From Pseudaminobacter sp040049255 (GTDB lineage Bacteria > Pseudomonadota > Alphaproteobacteria > Rhizobiales > Rhizobiaceae): 64,000 nucleotides of DNA. How positions within the stretch are numbered: the stretch's first letter is position 1; every line of letters starts with the position of its first letter. The stretch spans positions 868,001 through 932,000 of the forward strand of contig NZ_JBDZDR010000001.1 of NCBI RefSeq assembly GCF_040049255.1, read 5' to 3'. Of this stretch, positions 39,559 through 47,891 are shown piece by piece. A model generated the notes under the pieces. That model saw nothing but the letters and a program-made list of their open reading frames with translations. It made no database searches and was not told the DNA's origin. The translations under genes and the position numbers were made by a program.

Positions 39559-40737
39559 CTACGCGACGACGGACGCGGCCGCCGGTTTCTTGCGCGCCTT
39601 GAAGAAGCGCACAAGAGCAACCGTTATCGCGCCGCCCACCACCAGGACGCCCAGCGCGAGCAACGGACGATAGTAGAACCACGCAATGGCGATCGTCGCG
39701 GTGCCGACGATTATGGTGAACAGGAAGGCCGCAAGCCCCGTTCCCAGCCGCACCACGTCGCCAAGCAGCGGAATGACATCGGCAATCACACCGAGCGGCT
39801 GCATCATCATCGCGAAGCCGATCATCAGCACGACCAGCCCGGCCGCACGGATGATCCAGCTCAGCAACGTGTTCTCGCTGGCGGCATTGGCGAACATGGT
39901 GTCCGCCGGCACGGACCCACTCTCCACCAGCAAAAGCCTGTCCCCTGCCCTGGTCTGGTAAGCTTGGAAAGAATTGCCGGTTTGCTTGCCGACGACGCTG
40001 ACAGGACCGAGCGGAACCAGTTCGTAGCGGACGCGGTAGTCGCCCACGGCCGGTTTCTTCGGGTTGTCGCCCAGATAGACGGCCCCGTCGGCAAACGTCA
40101 CCTTTTCATAACCCGACCAGGCCGCCTCGATCGCGCGCTGCTGGTCCGAAGACAGCTTCAGCGCCCGGCCGTCGCCGATCTCGTCCAGAACCGTGTCATC
40201 CAGGGCAAAGGCGTTGATCCGGGCCTCGGAGACCTGGAACACGTCTGACTCGAGTTCCATCGAAGGGTTGTCGTGCCCCGCCGGCTGTTCGAATCGCGAG
40301 GAATCGATCGGCTCGTCCGACCATGCCTTCGAATAGCTGTAGGTGGTGACAGTTTCCTCGCCGCCCCCCAGCGTTTTCTTGGTCTCCTCGCTGGTGCTCT
40401 CGTGCCACTGGTACATCTCCACCGTCCGCACCAGCCGGATGCCCTCGACCTCGATGCCGAACTCCTCGTCGGCCAAAATTTCGTCGGTCGTCACCGTGCC
40501 GGAGATATGGACAAGCCTGCCCTCATTGGCGGGATTTATCTCCTGGCTCGGAACCGCCACCACGGCGCTGGCGCCTTCGGCCAGCGAGCGTGCGGTGGTG
40601 ACCGTGCGCCCCTCGTTCCAGAACAGCAGCACCACCGCGCCCAGAACCAGAATGAAACCTATCAGCGCACCCAGCACCGACTGCTTGATGCGCTCGAACC
40701 ATGAAACCGAGGTCGTCTTTACAATGCTGTCGCTCAC
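39559..40737 (-). CDS. TMEM43-like membrane protein
   Basis: 392-aa protein of the TMEM43/LUMA family, which in bacteria is uncharacterised. It shows an N-terminal membrane span (SVLGALIGFILVLGAVVLLFW, 21-41), the family motif FWNEGRTVTTARSLAEGASAVV, a large extracytoplasmic domain with RTVEMYQWHE and a YSYSKAWSDEPIDSSRF motif, then three or four C-terminal spans (SWIIRAAGLVVLMIGFAMMM onward). ATG at 40737. Role unknown; membrane-stress functions have been proposed for the family. Confidence 0.85.
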   Translation of the reverse strand: MSDSIVKTTSVSWFERIKQSVLGALIGFILVLGAVVLLFWNEGRTVTTARSLAEGASAVVAVPSQEINPANEGRLVHISGTVTTDEILADEEFGIEVEGIRLVRTVEMYQWHESTSEETKKTLGGGEETVTTYSYSKAWSDEPIDSSRFEQPAGHDNPSMELESDVFQVSEARINAFALDDTVLDEIGDGRALKLSSDQQRAIEAAWSGYEKVTFADGAVYLGDNPKKPAVGDYRVRYELVPLGPVSVVGKQTGNSFQAYQTRAGDRLLLVESGSVPADTMFANAASENTLLSWIIRAAGLVVLMIGFAMMMQPLGVIADVIPLLGDVVRLGTGLAAFLFTIIVGTATIAIAWFYYRPLLALGVLVVGGAITVALVRFFKARKKPAAASVVA

Positions 40738-40892
40738 CTGCTTCCCCCAAACAGCAAGAGGCAGGCAAATGCCCGCCTCGATTACCTGCCACTGCCGCCT
40801 GTACTTCGACCCGGCGGCAATTCGGTAGACTCAAGGCTTTTTAGGAAGTGTGAATGCAGCAATGGCGGCGTATCGAAGCCGCCTCATTCTGC

Positions 40893-41252
40893 TCAGAAAA
40901 GGCGGCTGCCGTTCGCCACGGGCCGCTCGATGGCGCCAAGGACGACGTCGCCCTGCTCATCCGGAAAACCGAGCGTCAGAACCTCGGACATGAACTTGCC
41001 GATCTGGCGCGGCGGGAAATTCACAACCGCGAATACCTGGCGCCCCACCAGCGTCTCGAGCGAATAGTGCTCGGTGATCTGGGCAGAGGACTTCTTAACG
41101 CCAATTTCCGGGCCGAAATCGATTTTCAGCTTGAACGCCGGCTTGCGGGCCTCCGGAAACGGCTCGGCCTCGACGATGGTGCCGGCGCGGATGTCCACCC
41201 GGTCGAAATCCGCAAAGGTGATCTCGGGCTTTTTTTCGCCGTGCGCAATCAT
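40893..41252 (-). CDS. csaA: CsaA-type tRNA-binding-domain protein
   Basis: 119-aa single-domain OB-fold protein: ITFADFDRVDIRAGTIVEAEPFPEARKPAFKLKIDFG and KKSSAQITEHYSLETLVGRQVFAVVNFPPRQIG are the family signature. CsaA proteins are dimeric, homologous to the tRNA-binding domains of MetRS, and are proposed chaperones. The ATG at 41252 gives the expected start; the frame open to 41429 overlaps the next gene. Lies 10 bp after the YbjN-like gene and is likely co-transcribed. Confidence 0.9.
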   Translation of the reverse strand: MIAHGEKKPEITFADFDRVDIRAGTIVEAEPFPEARKPAFKLKIDFGPEIGVKKSSAQITEHYSLETLVGRQVFAVVNFPPRQIGKFMSEVLTLGFPDEQGDVVLGAIERPVANGSRLF

Positions 41253-41262
41253 CGCAATCCGC

Positions 41263-41763
41263 TCAGGCGTTTCCGCGGGTCTCGAACAGAACGCCCGCCA
41301 GCGCGTCCCTGGCGGAAGTGCCCGACCAGACCACGAACTGGAACGCCTGGAAATAGCATTCGCAGGCCTCGAGCGCCGAGGAAAGCAGCACCTCGACCTG
41401 CTGGCTGGTGGGCTCGACGCCGCCCGCAAGCAGCAGCGACTGGCGGAACATGATCGCGCCTTCCTGCTCCCACAGGTCGAAATGGCCGAACAGCAACTGC
41501 TCGTTGATAAGCGACAAGAGCCGCATGATCTCGACGGCCCGGGTTTCGGGCACCTTGATGTCGAAGGCGCAGGCCAGATGCAGCGCCTCGAAATCCTCCA
41601 TCCACGAGAAGGAGACGTGGTAGTCGGTCCACGTGCCGGTCACCGAGATGGCGATCTCGTCGTCACCGGTGCGCTCGAACGACCATTCGTTGTTGTTCGC
41701 GACCTGCTCGATCACATCCACCGGGTGGATATCGCGTGCGAATTCCAGTTCGACAAGTTCCAT
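41263..41763 (-). CDS. YbjN-domain protein
   Basis: 166-aa cytoplasmic protein of the YbjN family (type III secretion chaperone-like fold). It starts MELVELEFARDIHPVDVIEQVANNNEWSFERTGDDEIAISV, and LLSLINEQLLFGHFDLWEQEGAIMFRQSLLL is the conserved core. ATG at 41763; an in-frame start at 41829 adds a non-conserved tail. The function of YbjN proteins is poorly defined, with links to stress and motility in enterobacteria. The Cys pair ECYF-type near residue 140 (ALEACECYFQ) is notable. Confidence 0.85.
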   Translation of the reverse strand: MELVELEFARDIHPVDVIEQVANNNEWSFERTGDDEIAISVTGTWTDYHVSFSWMEDFEALHLACAFDIKVPETRAVEIMRLLSLINEQLLFGHFDLWEQEGAIMFRQSLLLAGGVEPTSQQVEVLLSSALEACECYFQAFQFVVWSGTSARDALAGVLFETRGNA

Positions 41764-42089
41764 AAAATGCTTCCTGACGTTCTCGGAGCACAACTGATGG
41801 CTCCGCGGGACGGGCACACGCGAACACATGCTATTTTCTAGAAATCAGTCGGCAGGATAGATCAACACAGGAACACTTGAACCGGACCCCCACCGCCCGG
41901 CGCATGAGACGGCTTCGAATCATGCAACAAATTCAGTGTATTGATGCAGAGTCGCGTTACCAGCCCCTTTTTGCCGGACACGCCACAAGGGTGTGGAAAG
42001 CGGCTGAATCAAAAACTTATGGAAGCCGGATAAATGATTCAGCCGAAAGCGCTTTTTCCAAGCAGCGCGTTGTGGATAAGGTTAACGAA
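41764..42089. other. Intergenic region with a 10-bp inverted repeat
   Basis: 326 bp between the YbjN-like gene and ubiK. Contains CGGCTGAATC (42001-42010) inverted as GATTCAGCCG (42036-42045), with an inner TTAT/ATAA pair, plus a weak stem GCGCT/AGCGC (42049-42068) that could end the ubiK transcript, and one perfect DnaA-box sequence TTATCCACA (minus strand, near 42070). No coding region. Confidence 0.55.
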
Positions 42090-42413
42090 TTATTTCTTGG
42101 ATGAAGTCTTTCCGGCGCGTTTTGCAACGCTTTCCGAAGAAGTTTCCGACGCCTGCTCGGCAAGGGCCGGGAATCTCGCCTCAAGTTCCGCAACGCGGGC
42201 GGCAAGCCTTTCGTTCTCGGCGCGCACCTTCAGGGTCATCTCGCGCAGGGCTTCGAACTCCTCGCGCTGCACCACGTCCATGCTGTTCAGCACGCGTTCG
42301 GCCTGGCTCTTGAAGGCGGTCTCCATCTCTCGGCGCACCCCTTGCGCCGCGCCCGCGGCGTCGGTCACAAGCTTTGCAAATTCATCCAGAATGCGGTTTG
42401 GACCGTTTGACAT
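42090..42413 (-). CDS. ubiK: UbiK-like accessory factor (BMFP family)
   Basis: 107-aa protein: MSNGPNRILDEFAKLVTDAAGAAQGVRREMETAFKSQAERVLNSMDVVQREEFEALREM, followed by a coiled coil (TLKVRAENERLAARVAELEARF) and a Lys/Ser-rich tail. This is the BMFP/UbiK layout: an amphipathic helix region plus C-terminal coiled coil. UbiK assists ubiquinone biosynthesis in gammaproteobacteria; the function in alphaproteobacteria is inferred. ATG at 42413; the frame is open upstream to 42506 without conservation. Confidence 0.85.
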   Translation of the reverse strand: MSNGPNRILDEFAKLVTDAAGAAQGVRREMETAFKSQAERVLNSMDVVQREEFEALREMTLKVRAENERLAARVAELEARFPALAEQASETSSESVAKRAGKTSSKK

Positions 42414-42521
42414 GGCAGCACCTCGTTGTTGCAATTTCGACGTAGTGCCGCAGCGTAGGGAATGCAAGACTATTGGCCAGGAAGCACAGATGGCACCGGC
42501 TTCCATCGCTTGCCGCAGACG

Positions 42522-42532
42522 ATAACAGTTAT
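42522..42532. promoter_or_regulatory. 11-bp palindrome before parD
   Basis: ATAAC-A-GTTAT lies 33 bp before the parD start, in AT-rich sequence, and may be the autoregulatory operator of the antitoxin. Confidence 0.35.
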
Positions 42533-42564
42533 TAAATTGCCTTTACCAACAAAGGGAGCCAGCC

Positions 42565-42828
42565 ATGGCCATCAGTGCCGATCTTGGCGAGCCGCTTGAG
42601 GAATTCGTCAACCAGCTGGTGAAAAGCGGCCGCTACAACTCCGAGAGCGAGGTGCTGCGCGAAGGCGTGCGCCTCATCCAGGAGCGCGAGATGAAGCTCG
42701 CCGCCCTCGACGCGGCCATCGCGCGAGGCATTGCCGATGCCGAAGCGGGGCGGGTCATCCCCATAGACGAAGCTTTTGAGCGCTTGCGTGCCCGGCTCAA
42801 TCTTCCGAAAGGCGACGCTTCCGAATGA
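42565..42828 (+). CDS. parD: ParD-type antitoxin
   Basis: 87-aa ribbon-helix-helix antitoxin: ISADLGEPLEEFVNQLVKSGRYNSESEVLREGVRLIQEREMKLAALDAAIARGIADAEAGRV is the type II ParD/CC2985 pattern, with the DNA-binding part at 1-45 and the toxin-binding tail from 50 on. AAGGGAG precedes the ATG at 42565. Its stop overlaps the start of the parE reading frame (ATGA), as usual for these pairs, but that toxin frame is interrupted. Confidence 0.9.
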   Translation: MAISADLGEPLEEFVNQLVKSGRYNSESEVLREGVRLIQEREMKLAALDAAIARGIADAEAGRVIPIDEAFERLRARLNLPKGDASE

Positions 42829-43121
42829 GGGTCGTCCTTACGGAAACCGCATAAGCTGACATGCTCAACATCGGCCTTGCCATCAAGGAGCACAATGCAT
42901 CGCGCGCAGAGTCATTCGTTGACGAACTCTATGATCGCTGCAAGCAACTCGGCGACATGCCGTTTGCCTACCCTCTCTTGCCCGATCACGAAGCAACAGG
43001 CATCCGCCGACGGGTTCACGGCAACTATCTGATCTTCTACCGTGTCGAGGACGACGCGGTGCAGATCATTCACATCCTTCACGGCGCAATGGACTACGAA
43101 CGGCTTCTCTTCCCCGAATAG
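42825..43121 (+). pseudogene. parE: ParE toxin gene with an early in-frame stop
   Basis: The frame starting at ATG 42825, which overlaps the parD stop, reads MRVVLTETA and then TAA at 42852-42854 before continuing without interruption as AD-MLNIGLAIKEHNASRAESFVDELYDRC to 43121. The N-terminal RVVLTE strand and the rest (RRVHGNYLIFYRVEDDAVQIIHILHG) are a normal ParE/RelE fold. One nonsense change thus breaks the toxin after nine codons. An internal ATG at 42861 could give an 86-aa product lacking the first strand, which has no obvious ribosome site. Confidence 0.85.
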
Positions 43122-43232
43122 TGAACCATTTGCGCTTGAGTCGGTCTGGCTCACCTCACGCTTGCCTTGACCCTGCCAAAAGCCTGCCGCATGGTCCGCG
43201 CCTGAACCGCCCTTCCCGAACGGGAGTTTCAC

Positions 43233-44087
43233 TTGAGCACCTATCTCGCCTTGCCGCTGGCCGCCCTGCCGTTTCCGAACATCGATCCGGTCATCGTCCA
43301 GATCGGGCCGCTGGCCATCCACTGGTATGGCGTTGCCTACATCGTCGGCATCCTCTTTGCCTGGTGGTATGGCAAGCGGCTGGTCACCAACCCGCGGCTT
43401 TGGCCCGACGGCAGGCTGCCGATGAAGCCGGAGGATCTCGACGACTTCATCGTCTGGGCGGCGGCCGGCGTGGTGCTCGGCGGTCGCATCGGTTATGTTC
43501 TGTTCTACGATCTGGCTCGCTACATGGAGCACCCGCTCGACATCTTTGCCGTCTGGCAGGGCGGCATGTCGTTCCACGGCGGCTTTCTCGGCACGGTGCT
43601 GGCGATCATCCTGTTCGCGCGGTCGCGCGGCATCTCCGTCTGGACGATGTTCGACGTCATCGCCGCCGGCGTGCCGGTTGCGCTCGGCCTCGTGCGCCTC
43701 ACCAATTTCATCAACTCCGAACTCTGGGGCCGACCGACAGACGTGCCATGGGCCATCGAGTTTCCCACCGGCGGCCCATTCACCCGCCATCCCAGCCAGC
43801 TCTACGAGGCGGCGCTCGAGGGGCTGGTGCTTTTCCTCGTGCTGCGCATCCTCACGCACAGCTTCCTCAAGCTGAAATCGCCCGGCTTCGTCTCTGGCGC
43901 CTTCGTGGCCGGCTACGGCGCCTCGCGCATCTTCGTGGAGTTCTTCCGCGAGCCTGACCAGCAGATTGGCTATCTGTTCGGCGGCTGGCTCACCATGGGC
44001 ATGGTGCTGTCAGTACCCATGGTTCTCATCGGCATCTGGGCGATGCTCAGGGCCAAGCCTGTCAACACGGCACCCAGCACGGCATGA
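43233..44087 (+). CDS. lgt: Prolipoprotein diacylglyceryl transferase
   Basis: 284-aa inner-membrane enzyme that transfers diacylglycerol from phosphatidylglycerol to lipobox cysteines. Conserved parts are IHWYGVAYIVGILFAWWYGKR, the HGGFLG motif (MSFHGGFLGTV), GRLTNFIN-like LGLVRLTNFINSELWGRPTD, and RHPSQLYEA. Seven membrane segments. The start is a TTG at 43233, giving MSTYLALPLAALPFPNIDP, with GGGAG 8 nt upstream; no suitable ATG exists. Stop overlaps the next start (ATGA). Confidence 0.95.
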   Translation: MSTYLALPLAALPFPNIDPVIVQIGPLAIHWYGVAYIVGILFAWWYGKRLVTNPRLWPDGRLPMKPEDLDDFIVWAAAGVVLGGRIGYVLFYDLARYMEHPLDIFAVWQGGMSFHGGFLGTVLAIILFARSRGISVWTMFDVIAAGVPVALGLVRLTNFINSELWGRPTDVPWAIEFPTGGPFTRHPSQLYEAALEGLVLFLVLRILTHSFLKLKSPGFVSGAFVAGYGASRIFVEFFREPDQQIGYLFGGWLTMGMVLSVPMVLIGIWAMLRAKPVNTAPSTA

Positions 44088-45172
44088 GCACGCTCAAGCA
44101 ACGCATAGCAGCTCAGATCGCCACCGGCGGGCCGATCTCGGTCGCCGAGTACATGGCGCTTTGCCTGTTCGACCCGCAGCAAGGCTACTACACCACCCGC
44201 GAGCCTTTCGGCATCGCCGGGGATTTCACCACCGCTCCCGAGATCAGCCAGATGTTCGGCGAACTTGTCGCCGTCTGGCTGCGCGCGGCGTGGGAAGCGG
44301 TCGGCCGCCCGTCCCCCTTCATCCTGGCCGAGATCGGCCCCGGCCGCGGCACGCTGATGAAGGACATGCTGCGCACACTGGCGAAGCTCGACCCCGGATT
44401 TCTGGCGCAGGCTAGCGTTGTCATGGTCGAGACCAGCCCCCGGCTCACCGAGGTGCAGCGGAACACGCTGGCCGGCGCGCCTGCGCGGGTTGAGTGGGTC
44501 CGAAACATCGAGGCGCTGGCACCGCTTCCCCTGCTCATCGTCGGCAACGAACTGTTTGACGCCATCCCGGTGCGCCAGTTCGTGCGCGCGGGCAATGCCT
44601 GGCGCGAGCGCGCCGTTGCTCTCGACGATGCCGGCAACCTCCAGTTCGTCGCCGGGGTCGGCTCGCTCGATCCGGCCTTCCTGCCGCCCGACGCCGCCGG
44701 CGCCGCGGAAGGCGCAATCGTCGAACTCGCGCCGGCACGCAGCGCACTCATGGAAACCATCGCCGGGCGCATTGCCTCCCATGGCGGCGCCGGCCTGTTC
44801 ATCGACTACGGCTACCTGGTCCCCGGCGTCGGCGACACGCTGCAGGCCTTGAGAAAGCACCGCTACGAGGACGTGCTGGAAAATCCCGGCCTGGCCGACC
44901 TCACCACTCATGTCGATTTCCAGGCGCTCGCGCAGGCTGCGCGCGGCCACGGCCTCGACGCGCATCTCGCCACCCAGGGCGATTTCCTGCTCGGCATGGG
45001 GCTGCTGGAGCGCGCCGGTCTGCTGGGCGCCAATGCGGACACCGCCGGCCGCGAAAGAATCCACAGCGAAGTTGAGCGCCTGGCCGGCCCGGATGCCATG
45101 GGAAATCTGTTCAAGGTTCTGGCCGTCACGCCGCCGGGAGTTGCCGTCCCGCCCTTCGAACAGGCGCATTGA
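44084..45172 (+). CDS. MidA/NDUFAF7-like SAM-dependent methyltransferase
   Basis: 362-aa protein. ISVAEYMALCLFDPQQGYYTTREPFGIAGDFTTAPEISQMFGEL is the signature of the family, with the SAM site ILAEIGPGRGTLMKDMLR, then VGNELFDAIPVRQF and FIDYGY. The human homologue NDUFAF7 dimethylates an arginine in complex I subunit NDUFS2; the bacterial role may be similar but is inferred. ATG overlaps the lgt stop, so it is translationally coupled. Confidence 0.9.
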   Translation: MSTLKQRIAAQIATGGPISVAEYMALCLFDPQQGYYTTREPFGIAGDFTTAPEISQMFGELVAVWLRAAWEAVGRPSPFILAEIGPGRGTLMKDMLRTLAKLDPGFLAQASVVMVETSPRLTEVQRNTLAGAPARVEWVRNIEALAPLPLLIVGNELFDAIPVRQFVRAGNAWRERAVALDDAGNLQFVAGVGSLDPAFLPPDAAGAAEGAIVELAPARSALMETIAGRIASHGGAGLFIDYGYLVPGVGDTLQALRKHRYEDVLENPGLADLTTHVDFQALAQAARGHGLDAHLATQGDFLLGMGLLERAGLLGANADTAGRERIHSEVERLAGPDAMGNLFKVLAVTPPGVAVPPFEQAH

Positions 45173-45279
45173 CTTGGCCATTCGGCTGCCCCACTGTCCC
45201 ATCCTCGCGACCGAGGGCGGCGGCTGAAGCTAAATTTTCAGCCTTGACGCAACCGCCTTCGCGAAGAACAAGGCGGGCC

Positions 45280-46074
45280 ATGTCAGATCGATCGACGCCG
45301 AATCCAATCCGCTCTGCCCGCCTGGCCGAAGCTGAAGCCCGCGGCATCCGGCACGGCTACTTCACGCGCCTTGGTGGAGTATCCGAAGGCATCTATCGCG
45401 GGCTCAACATCGGCGCGGGCTCCGATGACGACCCGGTGCGGGTGCGCGAAAATCGCCGGCGAGTTGCCCAGTGGATGGGCGTCGATGTCGATTCGCTGCT
45501 CACCGCCCACCAGATCCACTCTGCCGACGTGATCGTGGCGCGCGAGCCCTTCAACGGGCCGCGACCCAAGGGCGACGCCCTCGTCACCGACCGTCCCGGC
45601 ATCGCCATCGCCGCCTCGACCGCCGATTGCGGCCCGGTTCTGTTCGCCGATGCAGAAGCCCGCGTCATCGGCGCTGCCCATGCCGGCTGGAAAGGCGCCT
45701 TCGGCGGCGTGCTCGAAAACACCGTCACCGCCATGGAGGCGCTTGGCGCCCAGCGCGAACGCATCGTGGCCGTGCTCGGCCCCTCCATCGGCCCCGCCAA
45801 CTACGAGGTCGGCCCGGAATTCGTCGAACGCTTCCTCGCCGCCGATGCGGACAACCAGCGCTATTTCGCGCCCTCGCAAAATGCCGGGCACGCCATGTTC
45901 GATCTCAACAGTTACACGGTGGATCGGTTGCGCAGATGCGGCGTTGCCGCCGAATGCCTCAACCGCTGCACCTATGAGGAGGAAGACGTTTTCTATTCCT
46001 ACCGCCGTTCGACGCACCGCAAGGAAGCGGACTACGGCCGGCAGATCTCAGCAATTGCTCTGGAGGACATTTGA
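45280..46074 (+). CDS. pgeF: Purine nucleoside phosphorylase-like laccase-domain protein (YfiH/PgeF)
   Basis: 264-aa protein of the multicopper polyphenol oxidase-like (laccase domain) family. HGYFTRLGGVSEGIYRGLNIGAGSDDDP, LTAHQIHSADVIV, ASTADCGPVLFAD, GAAHAGWKGAFGGVLE and YSYRRST are the conserved blocks, with His, Cys and His zinc ligands. YfiH-type enzymes have purine nucleoside phosphorylase activity or edit peptidoglycan precursors (PgeF). ATG at 45280; the stop overlaps the next start (TGATG). Confidence 0.92.
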   Translation: MSDRSTPNPIRSARLAEAEARGIRHGYFTRLGGVSEGIYRGLNIGAGSDDDPVRVRENRRRVAQWMGVDVDSLLTAHQIHSADVIVAREPFNGPRPKGDALVTDRPGIAIAASTADCGPVLFADAEARVIGAAHAGWKGAFGGVLENTVTAMEALGAQRERIVAVLGPSIGPANYEVGPEFVERFLAADADNQRYFAPSQNAGHAMFDLNSYTVDRLRRCGVAAECLNRCTYEEEDVFYSYRRSTHRKEADYGRQISAIALEDI

Positions 46075-47225
46075 TGGCGCTGCATTTCGAACGCACCGAA
46101 TATGACGCACGTCGTGACCGACTGATTATCGAGATGGCGGAAAAGAAGCTGGATGCGATCCTGCTGTTCGCGCAGGAGAGCATGTACTGGCTGACCGGCT
46201 ACGACACCTTCGGCTTCTGCTTCTTCCAGTGCCTGGTCGTGAAGGCCGACGGCTCCATGGTGCTGCTCACCCGCTCGGCCGACCTGCGCCAGGCCCGCGC
46301 CACCTCGATCATCGAGAACATCGTTTTGTGGACCGACCGCGAGGGCGCCAACCCGGCGCTGGACCTGCGCAACCTGCTCAACGATCTCGACCTGTTGGGC
46401 GCGCGCATCGGCGTGGAATACGACACCCATGGCCTCACCGCCTATAATGGCCGCCGCCTGGACGATCTGCTGCAGACCTTCGGCCAGATCGCCGATGCCT
46501 CGGGCATCGTCTCGCGCCTGCGCCTGTTCAAGAGCCCGGCGGAGATCCAGAAGGTCGAGAAAGCCGCAGCACTGGCCGACGACGCGCTCGACGCGGCACT
46601 GCCGCTCGTCAAGCAAGGCGGCGACGAAGGCGCCATCCTTGCCGCCATGCAGGGCGCCATCTTCGAGGGCGGCGGCGACTACCCGGCCAACGAATTCATC
46701 ATCGGCTCGGGCGCCGATGCGCTGCTGTGCCGCTACAAGGCCGGCCGCCGCAAGCTCAACAAGAACGACCAGCTCACGCTTGAATGGGCCGGCGTCTATA
46801 ATCATTACCATGCCGCGATGATGCGCACCGTGCTAACCGGCAAGGTCTCGCGCCGGCATCAGGAACTGTTCGACGCCGCCCGCGACGCGCTGCTGGCCGT
46901 GGAAAAGGCGATGACGCCCGGCAACACCTTCGGCGATGTCTTCGAGGCCCATGCACGCACCATGGAAGCGCATGGCCTGACCAAGCATCGTCTCAACGCG
47001 TGCGGCTATTCGCTCGGCGCGCGCTTTGCCCCGTCCTGGATGGACATGCCGATGTTCTACCAGGGCAACCCCGAGCCCATCGCCCCAGACATGACGCTGT
47101 TTGCCCACATGATCATCATGGACTCAGAAACCGAGACCGCAATGACGCTTGGCCGCACCTATCTCACCACCGAGACGCAGCCGCGGCCGCTTTCTCGCCA
47201 TGATCTCGACTTGATCGTGAAGTGA
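46074..47225 (+). CDS. M24 (creatinase/Xaa-Pro peptidase-fold) protein lacking metal ligands
   Basis: 383-aa protein with creatinase N-terminal domain (1-150) and pita-bread domain (155-383). In metallopeptidases of this fold the two metal aspartates occur as (L)LDxGA...SDxTR. Here the segment reads LTLEWAGVYNHYHAAMMRT, with Glu237 and Ala247 in these places, and the later His/Glu ligands also look replaced (ACGYSLGARF, FAHMIIMDSE, AMTLG). It therefore resembles metal-free members such as creatinase and ectoine hydrolase (DoeA). Substrate unknown. ATG at 46074 overlaps the pgeF stop. Confidence 0.85.
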   Translation: MALHFERTEYDARRDRLIIEMAEKKLDAILLFAQESMYWLTGYDTFGFCFFQCLVVKADGSMVLLTRSADLRQARATSIIENIVLWTDREGANPALDLRNLLNDLDLLGARIGVEYDTHGLTAYNGRRLDDLLQTFGQIADASGIVSRLRLFKSPAEIQKVEKAAALADDALDAALPLVKQGGDEGAILAAMQGAIFEGGGDYPANEFIIGSGADALLCRYKAGRRKLNKNDQLTLEWAGVYNHYHAAMMRTVLTGKVSRRHQELFDAARDALLAVEKAMTPGNTFGDVFEAHARTMEAHGLTKHRLNACGYSLGARFAPSWMDMPMFYQGNPEPIAPDMTLFAHMIIMDSETETAMTLGRTYLTTETQPRPLSRHDLDLIVK

Positions 47226-47271
47226 AACCGCCACAATGCGGCGAAGCCTTCAGATGCGGAGAATTGAAACG

Positions 47272-47778
47272 ATGAAGCAATTGCCGGGCCGGATCACGGC
47301 ACTGCTTTTCGTCGCCGCCGCCCTTTCGGCCTGCACCAGCACGCAGGACGTTCTCGAGCCGTCGGCCATCGCCGCCCAGCAGTCGGGCGCGACCACGGGT
47401 GCGATTTCCACCAATGCACGAATCCAGATCGCGCCCATCGTAGGCGCCAGCGTGGAAGCAGCCACACCGCTTACCGAAAGGCTCGCCGTTCGAGCCCGAG
47501 AGCGCGGCATTCGCCTGGCCGGCTCCGCCGACGCCACGGCCACCCATGTGCTGAAGGGCTATTTCTCGGCGCTGACCGAAGGCAAGGAAACCGTGGTGGT
47601 CTATGTCTGGGATGTCTACGATCCCGAAGGCACGCGCCTGCACCGCATCAATGGTCAGCAGAAGGTCCAGATTTCCGGCGGCGACGGGTGGAGTACGGTT
47701 CCGCCGGCTGCCATGCAGACCATAGCGGATTCGACCATCGACCAGCTTTCCTCGTGGCTGGCGGGCCACACCGGTTAG
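47272..47778 (+). CDS. Putative lipoprotein
   Basis: 168-aa protein with a lipoprotein signal: MKQLPGRITALLFVAAALSAC, lipobox LSAC, then STQDVLEP. The mature part has a compact alpha/beta pattern, including ERLAVRARERGIRLAGSADATATHVLKGYFSALTEGKETVVVYVWDVYDPEGTRLHRING, reminiscent of small outer-membrane-associated proteins conserved in rhizobia. ATG at 47272 with CGGAGA upstream; earlier in-frame starts at 47236 and 47254 would spoil the signal. Function unknown. Confidence 0.8.
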   Translation: MKQLPGRITALLFVAAALSACTSTQDVLEPSAIAAQQSGATTGAISTNARIQIAPIVGASVEAATPLTERLAVRARERGIRLAGSADATATHVLKGYFSALTEGKETVVVYVWDVYDPEGTRLHRINGQQKVQISGGDGWSTVPPAAMQTIADSTIDQLSSWLAGHTG

Positions 47779-47834
47779 GCTCCGCCCGCGATATATTAGC
47801 CAAAAATCCGCGACTCGGCTTGCAATAGCGGCAC

Positions 47835-47856
47835 AGCCCGCTAAAAGCCCGCTAAA
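47835..47856 (+). repeat. Tandem 11-bp duplication upstream of prs
   Basis: AGCCCGCTAAA occurs twice head-to-tail (47835-47845 and 47846-47856), 36 bp before the prs start. It may be a slippage duplication or a regulator site. Confidence 0.5.
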
Positions 47857-47891
47857 TTCCTCCTCCCGAAATCCTTCACCAGGAACGGTGC

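Noticed and set aside
42070..42079. Perfect DnaA-box sequence; considered as part of a replication origin
   Set aside because: Only one box is present, with no cluster, no AT-rich unwinding region and no neighbouring origin genes. A near-match at 26475 is also isolated.
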